Assembly (NCBI GenBank): GCA_944388965.1
Contig: CALXKL010000003.1
Span: forward strand, 164,071 to 228,070
Source of the DNA: an uncultured Spirochaetales bacterium
GTDB taxonomy: Bacteria; Spirochaetota; Spirochaetia; Sphaerochaetales; Sphaerochaetaceae
DNA length: 64,000 bases
Direction of reading: 5' to 3'
Below are positions 57,101 through 63,999 of the stretch, piece by piece (the stretch's first letter is position 1; the number at the start of each line of letters is the position of its first letter). Both the position numbers and the translations under genes were made by a program. The notes beneath the pieces are model-generated. The model did not search any database and was not told the origin of the DNA. It saw nothing but the letters and a program-made list of their open reading frames with translations.

Positions 57101-57427
57101 AAGCAGTCCGACGAGAGCCGGCTTGATCACCTCGTTGTGATAGACGAAGTCGTAGCCGTTGGTCTTGTCATAGGCCCTCTGGATGCGTCCACCCAGCTGA
57201 GGCAGGACCATGACGTAAAGGTATTCGTTCTCCAGAATGACGGCCTGCCACTCGACATCCTTCTTCTCGTCGAGGATCCTGTCGATGACCGGGTATGGAT
57301 AGACCCTGCCGCTGGAGCCCTGATAGACTCTCTTCTCGAGGAACATCGGGTTCCTGTCGCACTTGCCAACGCCATAGGTCGGAATGGAGACCATCTGTGT
57401 GCTGATCTTTGCAAAGGATGAATTCAT
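54164..57427 (-). CDS. DUF5107 and tetratricopeptide-repeat protein
   Basis: Seen: 1087 residues, no signal peptide or membrane span. The N-terminal approximately 430 residues form a mutarotase-like beta-sandwich (DUF5107 type): ENEYLYVMVLPQLGGRIQRA, HNEVIKPALVGLLGPWISGG, then EFNWPQHHRPTTY. About 480-1087 consists of many TPR-like helical pairs (YYEEALRRDPLDSRANLFYG, HFEAAIRRI, YLGLVKQYRGDLDGAYDAFY, LLGNLEYDRRNYDKAYAHWS). Conserved Trp, His and Glu in the first domain suggest carbohydrate binding or hydrolysis; the reaction is not known to me. ATG 57427 follows CGGAGG. Divergent from an aldose epimerase and beside the pentose operon. Confidence 0.8.
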   Translation of the reverse strand: MNSSFAKISTQMVSIPTYGVGKCDRNPMFLEKRVYQGSSGRVYPYPVIDRILDEKKDVEWQAVILENEYLYVMVLPQLGGRIQRAYDKTNGYDFVYHNEVIKPALVGLLGPWISGGIEFNWPQHHRPTTYMPTSWHTQENEDGSVTLAIGDVDEMYGTRVVTRFTLHPGKAYIQIDAQLYNRTNHTQTFLWWANPAVPVNDYTQSVFPPDVTAVFDHGKRDVSSFPIAHGTYYKHDYSAGVDISRYRNIPVPTSYMAYRSGYDFVGGYDYKEEAGILHIADHHVSPGKKQWTWGNGDFGQAWDRNLTDDNGPYIELMTGVYTDNQPDFTFLAPGEEKIFTQYFMPYKKAGYVKNANLDVIVNIVCNDGQACITVYPTSRMESVSITLSDRSGNVLHQEKRDIGVETPYVKKVTCSLDETDLTLSVKDREGRTLITCSPQERKEEPLPEPAKAVGKPQEIATVEELVLVAQHLEQYRHATFESEPYYEEALRRDPLDSRANLFYGQLLLKRCLFEEAQRHFEAAIRRITWLTPNPYDSEACYYLGLVKQYRGDLDGAYDAFYKATWSERECSRAFYGLASISARRHDWEQVLMFVERSLSYNANSMKARALRVLALEHLGRHQEAMDAADANIEHDPFDFASLLLSGSRELSERMIGRRANYIYLACDLIGWGEYDKAVEVLSACPEPNPMVWYYVAYALFIKGEGKEVSMYLDKAEKADETYCFPNTIEDCLVLERALAERSESAMANYLLGNLEYDRRNYDKAYAHWSAGRGLNATVHRNLALVLYNKMGRKEEALAELRTAWNMDRSDARILLELVQLEEKLGFPVAERFALLDENITVAFLRDDLCVTYICLLNRMGRHVEALKLLSERHFHPWEGGEGKVTKEYVTALRSLALEHMDRHEWSKAIELLDRAMSYPHNLGEGKLEGCKDNEIHYMKGLCLDAMGDVEGASREWMAALEGKAELTNAMYYYDQSADVIFFQALAKRHLGREAEAVTLFQQLVDYGNAHKDDVIDFDYFAVSLPDLQLWTDDLSLKNSAHCHYLMALGYSGLGKSQEAGKQFNEALRINPDLVDCERLSKAVSRLV

Positions 57428-57526
57428 GACAACCTCCGATAAACTGAGCATAAACACGGAAAGTTGTTGTCCGCAATGTCGTAAACTGCCCAATTATTAC
57501 GAAAACCTGCTCACATAAGAAAGTCC

Positions 57527-58441
57527 ATGTCGTTTACAATCATGGGTATGGACATCATACAGGACGATATTCTGACAATTGAACTTACAGAAACATGTGC
57601 AGCGCTCCACTCGATCGTCTTTCGCAAGACGGGGCGGGAGGTGACGTTGAAGCTTGCTGATGAAATGGAGCATGCCTGCCACCCGTCATACAGCGGCAAT
57701 ACGATCCTGCCCTTTGCGGGTAGAATAAAGGGTGCCGTCTTCGACTCCACCAGACTGGATGCAAACGACGGAGCCAACAGCCTCCACGGTGGATCTGATG
57801 CCCATCACCTTCCCTTCGAGAAGGCGGCGGCGACACAGACAAGCGTCACCTATCGGCTGACAAGGAGACCGGGAGAAGACTGTCTGGATGCGATGAGGAC
57901 ATACACGGTCACCTACGCTCTTGAAAACGGCTGCCTGAACATAAGACATGAAATGGACAGCGACAGGCCGGTCCTTGTAGACACGACCTGTCACCTGTAT
58001 CTGAACCTGGATGGCAGTGAAACGGTCAGAGACCACATCATCAAAGTGGACTCAAACGCCATTGTCCTCAACGACAGCGGGCACTGTGCAAGAGAAATCG
58101 TACCGACAGCGGGAACTCCTTTTGATCTGTCGAAACCCAGAAGGCTTGGGGATCTCATCGACCTCGAGGAGTTCGCATTCTCAAAAGGGGTCAACAACGC
58201 CTATGTCCTGGACAATGACAGGCAGGTCGTACTGAGTACGGATGAGCTGAGCGTCATCGCGACATCCGACAGCGATGCAGTCGTGCTGTACAGCGGTGGC
58301 TATCTTGATAAGCCGCACAGCCACATAGCAATCGAATTCGAATCGCTGCCGTTTGCAGACACACGCCCGGTCCTCAGCCATTACTCCAGATCGTTCAGCT
58401 TCCGCTTCTGCCAGGGTGCTCTGCTTCACATCGGTGAGTGA
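57527..58441 (+). CDS. Divergent aldose 1-epimerase-family protein
   Basis: Seen: 304 residues. Substrate-site motifs NTILPFAGRIKG and NDGANSLHGG, catalytic His in TTCHLYLNLDG (in place of NHSYFNL), Asp in NNAYVLDND, and the proposed catalytic Glu in AIEFESLPF. It is more divergent than galM at 20101-21084 and probably specialised for the sugar handled by this locus, supplying the anomer used by the SDR enzyme. In-frame ATGs at 57542 and 57548 are alternative starts. Confidence 0.82.
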   Translation: MSFTIMGMDIIQDDILTIELTETCAALHSIVFRKTGREVTLKLADEMEHACHPSYSGNTILPFAGRIKGAVFDSTRLDANDGANSLHGGSDAHHLPFEKAAATQTSVTYRLTRRPGEDCLDAMRTYTVTYALENGCLNIRHEMDSDRPVLVDTTCHLYLNLDGSETVRDHIIKVDSNAIVLNDSGHCAREIVPTAGTPFDLSKPRRLGDLIDLEEFAFSKGVNNAYVLDNDRQVVLSTDELSVIATSDSDAVVLYSGGYLDKPHSHIAIEFESLPFADTRPVLSHYSRSFSFRFCQGALLHIGE

Positions 58442-58882
58442 AAGCACATGTGTTCGATAGATAAGAACCACATTATTGCACGTTGATTTCGACGAAACGA
58501 CAAGGTGTTTTCGACCAATCTCAATCGGAATTCAGCTTATCATCAATCGATTTCAATCGCTTCATTGTAAATGTTATTTCCTTACAACTAAAGCAAATAC
58601 CGTTTGCAAGTCACCACACGAGAAGCCTTTTTCAATCGCTTTTCAATCGCTTTTTCACCCATCTTTGCAATATCTGACAAGTCGTCGCATTACATGGATC
58701 CTGATCCGGTTTTGGCCGAAAAGGTTATCCTTCCTTGTGCCAAATCCTTTCTCCCCATCAGCGCTCCGAGGGCTTTTTGTCCGGCTTATCAGGTTTTATC
58801 ATACAAGGAATTACATCCTGGCAACCGGCACTTCGCAATCTGAAGTACACGTCAACGTGTATTCTGTCGGCAGCCTATTCCT
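58442..58882. other. AT-rich non-coding region with repeat copy A
   Basis: No gene seen. It contains direct-repeat copy A (58471-58560) and short runs of CAATCG (58553-58652), including TTTTTCAATCGCTTTTCAAT. AT-richer than neighbours. Confidence 0.6.
58471..58560 (+). repeat. Direct repeat copy A flanking the ATPase island
   Basis: Approximately 90 bp, very similar to 61831-61922. The best core is GTTGATTTCGACGAAACGAC and later GGAATTCAGCTTAT; the two copies differ by scattered substitutions and small indels, same orientation. Confidence 0.8.
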
Positions 58883-60271
58883 TCATCTCGCCTTTGCCAC
58901 ATCTTCGCCGCTAAGAAGTACAACCCGGCCTCCACTGGCCGACGCAAACTGAGTCAGCCGCTCGGTATACCCGCTTCGCGAAAGCAGACAATACCGTTTG
59001 TCGTCGACTTTCGGATAGGCCAGTTCCGCCCTTCTCATGAGCTTGTTCAGCACATTCACATCGACTTGTCCGAGCGTCCATTTGCACTCTCCGAAAAGCA
59101 TGGCATCGGGAGGGATGACGGCTACGAGATCGATCTCCTCGTTCTGATGTGTCTCCCTGTTGGCGAACTCTACATTTCCGATTGTGCTGATCGGCATGTC
59201 ATAATGTGTCAGCATAAAGCGCTGGAACACCTTCTCCATCTCCCGCGATGTGAACAGGTCGATCTCCTTCAACGCCTGATTCATCGCAGCATCTCCAGCT
59301 CCGAACTCAATGGCTTCTGTAAACTGGAACACATATCGGTAGAAGAACCGGAAATAGCCATCGGCAATATTCCAGCCACGGGAAAGTCCGACTCCGGCTA
59401 CGGCCTTTCTTCTGACGACGATACCTACCTGCTCCATCTTCGTGAGAGCCTGGCTGACAACCGCCTTGTCCTTCCCGCTTTTCGATGAAAGCACCGAGAC
59501 CTCGTTGCAGCCGTGAGCCATCAGGTCGAGTATGCCCTCATACAGATCCACGTTTCTGAACGACATCGACAACAGCAGACGCGCTTCGACCAGAAGCCTT
59601 CCTCCTGGAGAGAAGAATTCCTGTTCCAAAGCATCCTCCAGGTCTTTTCCTCCAGCAAGCAGGGAAAGATAATAGGGAATCCCTCCGGTGATGGCATGGG
59701 CTCGTGCCACATCATCAAAGGACCACCCGGACAGCATCAGAGCAGATTCCGCCAGCGAGAACGGAAGGATCTTCAGAGGAAAGGCACTACGTCCATACAC
59801 CGGACTCTTCAGGCCAAGTATGTTCTCCTCCATGAAACTGCTGCTGGAGGCACATAGGATCAAAGTCAGATTGCAGTTCTGGAAATCGTTGTCGACAAAG
59901 CTCTGGAGTACGCTGAGAAAGTCGGGGTCGGACTGTGCCATATAGGAGACTTCGTCGATGACGAATATGAACCGTCTGTCCCCTATGGCTCGTACAACAG
60001 CCTCCAAGGCAGAGGCGAACGAGGAATAGGTGCTCACATCCTCCGTTCCGTAGAACGCCTTGCCGATTGCGGTTGAAATCCTTCTCAGGTTGAATTCCCT
60101 GTCACTGGTCGCCTGGAAGTACAGATGGTCTTTGTCGGCAACTACATGACGGATGAGTTCGGACTTTCCCACCCTTCTTCGTCCATAGACGGCAATGAAC
60201 CTGAATCCATCTCCAGCGATGATCCTCTCAAGTTTCTCTACTTCCCGTTCCCTTGCCACAAACTTCTTCAT
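58883..60271 (-). CDS. P-loop ATPase with C-terminal DUF234 nuclease-like domain
   Basis: Seen: 462 residues. Walker A is YGRRRVGKSELIRH (29-42) and Walker B FIFVIDEVSYMAQ. A winged-helix region follows (SSKSGKDKAVVSQALTKMEQ), then a C-terminal DUF234 domain with EEIDLVAVIPPDAMLFGECKW, which has the D...E-x-K spacing of PD-(D/E)XK nucleases. Such ATPases are common in archaea, spirochaetes and gut bacteria, often in multiple copies; their function is unknown (defence, mobility or regulation have been suggested). It is intact and lies in an island between direct repeats. Its upstream region has two CAATTT palindromes. Confidence 0.85.
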   Translation of the reverse strand: MKKFVAREREVEKLERIIAGDGFRFIAVYGRRRVGKSELIRHVVADKDHLYFQATSDREFNLRRISTAIGKAFYGTEDVSTYSSFASALEAVVRAIGDRRFIFVIDEVSYMAQSDPDFLSVLQSFVDNDFQNCNLTLILCASSSSFMEENILGLKSPVYGRSAFPLKILPFSLAESALMLSGWSFDDVARAHAITGGIPYYLSLLAGGKDLEDALEQEFFSPGGRLLVEARLLLSMSFRNVDLYEGILDLMAHGCNEVSVLSSKSGKDKAVVSQALTKMEQVGIVVRRKAVAGVGLSRGWNIADGYFRFFYRYVFQFTEAIEFGAGDAAMNQALKEIDLFTSREMEKVFQRFMLTHYDMPISTIGNVEFANRETHQNEEIDLVAVIPPDAMLFGECKWTLGQVDVNVLNKLMRRAELAYPKVDDKRYCLLSRSGYTERLTQFASASGGRVVLLSGEDVAKAR

Positions 60272-60288
60272 ATATGCAGTCTATTTGT

Positions 60289-60317
60289 CAATTTATAAAT
60301 TGTCAATTTGCGAATTG
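60289..60317. promoter_or_regulatory. Twin palindromes upstream of the intact ATPase gene
   Basis: CAATTTATAAATTG (60289-60302, perfect) and CAATTTGCGAATTG (60304-60317, near-perfect), spaced by 15 bp, each preceded by TGT or TG. Operator-like; just 18 bp upstream of the start codon. Confidence 0.45.
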
Positions 60318-60334
60318 ATCTCATGTATTACACA

Positions 60335-60426
60335 TTTTAGATTTTCCAAGTGTTTCACTTTAGATTCTCAGACTATTCTACTTTAGATTCTCAGACGATT
60401 CTGCTTTAGATTTTCAAGCAACTTGC
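60335..60426. repeat. 23-bp tandem array between the two ATPase genes
   Basis: Four consecutive 23-bp units beginning at 60335, 60358, 60381 and 60404, each with TTTAGATT(C/T)TC. Units 2 and 3 differ at only two positions (CTTTAGATTCTCAGAC core). The last unit runs into the 3' end of the broken ATPase gene. Confidence 0.75.
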
Positions 60427-61778
60427 ATACAGGTCATCTCCGGTGATGAGAACGGCCTGATCCGTATTCTCCTCGAAGCCCGAAGAAGAGATCATCCCGA
60501 AACGGGTGACGGCAAGGCCGCCTGCTGCCATCGCCTTCCGCTTCTCTTCCTGGACAAGGGAAAGCGGAGCCTTGTTCTCCAGGAACTTGCACTCGTAGAT
60601 CTCATACCCTTCTGATGTCTGTAATGCGACGTCGAATTCACCACTGCGTCTGCTGACCTTGTCGTCATACCAGTATGTACCGATTCTCAATACATCAGGC
60701 CGCTTTCCACTCTGTGAGAGAATCGAGAACCATGATCGGGCGATTTCCTCGAACCGGTAGCTGACGTAAGTGACAAACGATGGCCTGATGCGGCTGTCGA
60801 AATAGGATCTGTCGCCGACTGTCATGTAATCATCCGCTTCGAGGAGATAGGCGAAATAGAAACGCAACGGATTGCTTGCAATCTCGTAGAATGTGTTCTT
60901 CCTGCTGGTGTCGTTGATCGGCCTTCTCTTGACGATGAGATCCGCCTTCTGCATGGATTCGAGCGTCCTCGAGAGCTGATTGCGGGACTTCTCATCACTC
61001 ATATGGGACTCTATCTCGCTGTATCGCCTCTTTCCGTTGCCTATGATCGAAAGCACCGTGAAGGCATCCGGGATGGACCTGACCTCCGCATCAAGAACGT
61101 TCTTCACGTATGTACGGGCGTTTCCCGTCTCGCTGACGAAGAGGTCGATGATGTTATACTCCACGCTCCTTTCCGAATCGATCAGACTATTCAGAAAAGG
61201 CACACCACCGAAGACACTGTACAGCATGATGCGCTCACGAATGCCTGCGTGCGGATAGAAGGCGGAACATTCAAGATAGTCCATCTCCTTCAGGTAGATC
61301 TCCCTGGTGAATCTTTCGAAAAGCGGATTGTCTGCATCCATCAGCCCCTTCATCATCATTATAGAGGATCCGCAGAACACGATGGATACGTTATCTCCCC
61401 GTGAATCGACGATGTCACGGAAGATGGAGTCAACGTAGTTACTGTCGTTTCTTCTCTTGAGGTCCTGGTATTCATCCAATGCTATCGTGAACTTCTCCGG
61501 ATGCCGGGAGATGAAGTCGAAAAGCTGCTCGAACGAGCTGAATGACAATGATGCAAGGCCGATCGCCTCCAGCACTCTTGCAGAAAGGTAGCATTATCTG
61601 AAAGAGACATCGGCTTACAGGTGTAGAGTACCTTCACTCCATCCAGATCCTTCATCGCCTATCTCAGAAACCAGGTCTTGCCTAGCCTTCTCCTTCCATA
61701 CAGGAGAATCGCAGCATATCCCGATTCCAATTGGGACTTCAGAATCTAGAGTTTCCTCTTACGGCCTATGAATTCCAT
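60406..61778 (-). pseudogene. Broken P-loop ATPase/DUF234 gene
   Basis: Seen: an ATG at 61778 starts MEFIGRKRKL, then TAG (61748-61746), then a normal P-loop segment (AAILLYGRRRLGKTWFLR), then TAG (61661-61659), then VKVLYTCKPMSLSDNATFLQ. There the frame shifts by one base near 61584; restoring one A in CAAGAG would give CAA AGA GTG and join directly to VLEAIGLASLSFSSFEQL. From about 61575 to 60406 the rest is open (389 codons), with Walker B FTIALDEYQDL and DUF234 residues SGEFDVALQ and YEIYECKF. Two stops and one frameshift make this a recent pseudogene; the 389-codon remainder lacks the P-loop. Confidence 0.85.
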
Positions 61779-61804
61779 TGCCAAAGCTCCAGTTTACCTA
61801 CAAC

Positions 61805-61834
61805 AATGTTGCCAACATTTTTGTTGGTAACATT
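61805..61834. repeat. 13-bp hairpin at the edge of repeat copy B
   Basis: AATGTTGCCAACA (61805-61817) / TGTTGGTAACATT (61822-61834), one G-T pair, TTTT loop. Touches the start of direct-repeat copy B. Confidence 0.6.
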
Positions 61835-61922
61835 ACTGGATGTTGATTTCGACGAAACGACACGGGTGTTTTTCATCCCATCTCAACCGGAATTCAGCTT
61901 ATTATCAATGGATTCCAATCGA
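61831..61922 (+). repeat. Direct repeat copy B flanking the ATPase island
   Basis: Partner of 58471-58560, same orientation, 3.36 kb away. Shares CATTA, GTTGATTTCGACGAAACGAC, CAATCTC-like and GGAATTCAGCTTAT blocks. Confidence 0.8.
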
Positions 61923-61945
61923 TTTAGGATCAATACTAATGAATA

Positions 61946-61991
61946 TTCCCGGACGATTTGCGAACGCAATCCTCTTTTTCACGGAAGCTTT
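61946..61991 (+). repeat. Short direct repeat, copy 1 of TTCCCGGA element
   Basis: Begins TTCCCGGACGATTTGCGAAC and continues GCAATC...TTTT...CGGAAGCTTTTAG; second copy 111 bp downstream. Confidence 0.6.
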
Positions 61992-62056
61992 TAGAGTAAC
62001 AATAATCCCTTACATTTCAAGTAATTACTCTTACTACCTCCTTGATGACTGACCTT

Positions 62057-62102
62057 TTCCCGGATGCTTTACGAACGCAATCATATTTTGTGCGGACGCT
62101 TT
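62057..62102 (+). repeat. Short direct repeat, copy 2 of TTCCCGGA element
   Basis: Begins TTCCCGGATGCTTTACGAAC and continues GCAATC...TTTTG...CGGACGCTTTCC; matches copy 1 over about 45 bp with scattered changes. Confidence 0.6.
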
Positions 62103-62171
62103 CCCCATTATCCGTCATGGCTACGTCGAAATATATCCATAAAGACCTGAGTCTCCTTGTTGAGGCTTGAA

Positions 62172-62214
62172 CCAAAATCAAAATTAAATGGCGCAACCAC
62201 ATCCGATTGCGCCA
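62172..62214 (-). terminator. Terminator of glyA
   Basis: 8-bp perfect stem TGGCGCAA (62189-62196) / TTGCGCCA (62207-62214), 10-nt loop; minus-strand tail TTTAATTTTGATTTTGG. Lies 31 bp past the stop. Confidence 0.85.
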
Positions 62215-62245
62215 CTAAATCATAAATTCCAACATATCTGGCAAC

Positions 62246-63760
62246 TCACTGGATCAGGAACTCCTCCTTCAGGAAGTCCAGATTAAGCTCCGGGTACAGC
62301 GGGTATGCGGCAAGCAGGGCATGGACGCGGCTTCTGGCCTCATCCATGACCTCCTTGGGGGCCTTGGCCTTGTTGCGGCTCGGCTGACCTGCCTTCTCCC
62401 CCTTGGTGAGGATTGCAGGACGGGCGTTCTTCAGCACCATGGCGATGATGGATGCGATCTCCTTCATCTCCTTCTCGCCCATTCCAAGTGTCGTGAGAGC
62501 AGGAGTGCCCAGCCTTAGACCCGAGGTGTACCAGGGACCGTTCTTGTCGAATGGCAGTGCGTTCCTGTTGAGCGTTATGCCACATTCCCTCATCAGGCTC
62601 TCTGCCTGACGGCCGTTGAGACCGAATGGGGAGACATCCAGGAGCATGAGGTGGTTGTCGGTGCCTCCGGTGAGGATCACACAGCCTTCCTCCCTCAGAG
62701 CCAGGGCGAGATCCTGGGCGTTCTCGACGATGCGCCTTGCATACTTTCTGAACTCGGGCTTCAGCGCCTCGATGAAACACAGGGCCTTGGCTGCGATGAC
62801 ATGGCCAAGCGGACCTCCGATGACCAGAGGACAACCCTTGTCCACCGATTCGCGGAACTCCTCCTTGCAAAGGACCAGACCGCCACGCGGACCGCGCAGC
62901 GTCTTGTGCGTGGTCGTGGTCACGACATCCGCCCACTGGACGGGGTCGTATTCATCCGTGAAGACCTTGCCTGCGACAAGACCTGCGAAATGGGCCATGT
63001 CCACCATGAAGACGGCACCGTTGTCGTGTGCGATCTTCGCCATGCGGCGGAAGTCTATCCTCCTGGGGTATGCCGAATAGCCAGCCAGCAGAATCAGAGG
63101 CTTCACCTCCTTCACCATGGCCTCGATGGCATCGTAGTCCAGGAGGCTGGTCTTCTCGTCCACGGTATAGGAATAGGCGTCGAACATCTGTGCCGATACG
63201 TTCTGCCTGTAGCCATGAGTGAGGTGTCCACCGGAGTAGTAGTCGAGCCCCAGGAGCCGCTGGTTGTGGCAGGCTTCGCGGATCCTGTTCCAGTCTTCCC
63301 TCGTGAGCTCGCTCGGGTTCGTTATGCCCATCTCTTCCAGAGAGGGGATCTGGACGCGCTGGTTGAGAATCGCCCAGTAGGCGCACAGATTCGCATCGGC
63401 TCCGCTATGGGGCTGGACGTATGCATGCTCAGCGCCGAAGAGCTCCTTCGCCTTCTCGACGGCAAGCGCCTCGACGGCGTCTATGTTGTCGCATCCGGCA
63501 TAGAACCTGTGGTATGGATAGCCCTCGGCGTACTTGTCGGTGAGCAGATTGGCCATCGCGGCCTGGACGGAGAGCGAGGAGAAGTTCTCGCTCGCAATCA
63601 GCTTGAGATTGCTGCATCTCTGGTCCTCGAGCTCCTTCACGATGCGGCTGGCGACCTCGGGCGAATCACGTCTGACAAGCGAGAGAGACGAGATGTAGTT
63701 GACCATTTCGACTGTGGCCCTGTCGCCGGCTTCGGCGAGGTATCTTCTGATTGCTTCCAT
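62246..63760 (-). CDS. glyA: Serine hydroxymethyltransferase (long form)
   Basis: PLP enzyme converting serine and tetrahydrofolate to glycine and methylene-tetrahydrofolate. Seen: 504 residues, versus about 415-430 in most bacteria. PLP lysine in VVTTTTHKTLRGPRGG; NLKLIASENFSS, HSGADANLCAYWAIL and GLVAGKVF-type motifs are normal. The extra length is an insertion after the AYW block (LEEMGITNPSELTREDWNRI, residues about 150-195), a form I associate with chlamydiae and spirochaetes. ATG 63760 is chosen for the normal N-terminus and a GGGGG ribosome-site run; the longer frame overlaps the promoter. Confidence 0.95.
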   Translation of the reverse strand: MEAIRRYLAEAGDRATVEMVNYISSLSLVRRDSPEVASRIVKELEDQRCSNLKLIASENFSSLSVQAAMANLLTDKYAEGYPYHRFYAGCDNIDAVEALAVEKAKELFGAEHAYVQPHSGADANLCAYWAILNQRVQIPSLEEMGITNPSELTREDWNRIREACHNQRLLGLDYYSGGHLTHGYRQNVSAQMFDAYSYTVDEKTSLLDYDAIEAMVKEVKPLILLAGYSAYPRRIDFRRMAKIAHDNGAVFMVDMAHFAGLVAGKVFTDEYDPVQWADVVTTTTHKTLRGPRGGLVLCKEEFRESVDKGCPLVIGGPLGHVIAAKALCFIEALKPEFRKYARRIVENAQDLALALREEGCVILTGGTDNHLMLLDVSPFGLNGRQAESLMRECGITLNRNALPFDKNGPWYTSGLRLGTPALTTLGMGEKEMKEIASIIAMVLKNARPAILTKGEKAGQPSRNKAKAPKEVMDEARSRVHALLAAYPLYPELNLDFLKEEFLIQ

Positions 63761-63793
63761 GAGTCTGCACACCCCCTTTGCTGACAACTGCCG

Positions 63794-63822
63794 ATTATCG
63801 CTCAAAGCGCGAATGTGGGCAA
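63794..63822 (-). promoter_or_regulatory. Promoter of glyA
   Basis: Minus strand: TTGCCC (63822-63817), 17-bp spacer, GATAAT (63799-63794). Predicted leader about 27 nt. Confidence 0.65.
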
Positions 63823-63894
63823 CACTTGCGCCCTGCATTCCATCATCTGTTCCAATATGGCACGAAGTCCTTCCAGCGCAAGGCTTAACGCGTG

Positions 63895-63924
63895 TTGACC
63901 TGATTCGGCGTGCTTGAATATAAT
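63895..63924 (+). promoter_or_regulatory. Strong promoter facing out of the window
   Basis: TTGACC (63895-63900), 18-bp spacer, perfect TATAAT (63919-63924). Start predicted near 63931; no start codon with a ribosome site is visible before the window end. Confidence 0.7.
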
Positions 63925-63970
63925 CCTGACTTTAGGAGCAGAAACGCGCAATAATCCAATATAAAATCTT

Positions 63971-63999
63971 AGGCCACAAGAAATTGATTCAAGTGGCCT
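63971..63999 (+). terminator. Hairpin at the window end, possible attenuator or small-RNA terminator
   Basis: 7-bp perfect stem AGGCCAC (63971-63977) / GTGGCCT (63993-63999), 15-nt loop, followed by TT at the truncated edge. About 40-70 nt downstream of the predicted transcription start. Confidence 0.5.

Larger units (their letters stand above)
61779..62245. other. AT-rich non-coding region with hairpin, repeat copy B and a second repeat pair
   Basis: No gene seen. Holds the hairpin 61805-61834, direct-repeat copy B, the TTCCCGGA repeats at 61946 and 62057, and the glyA terminator. Confidence 0.65.
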
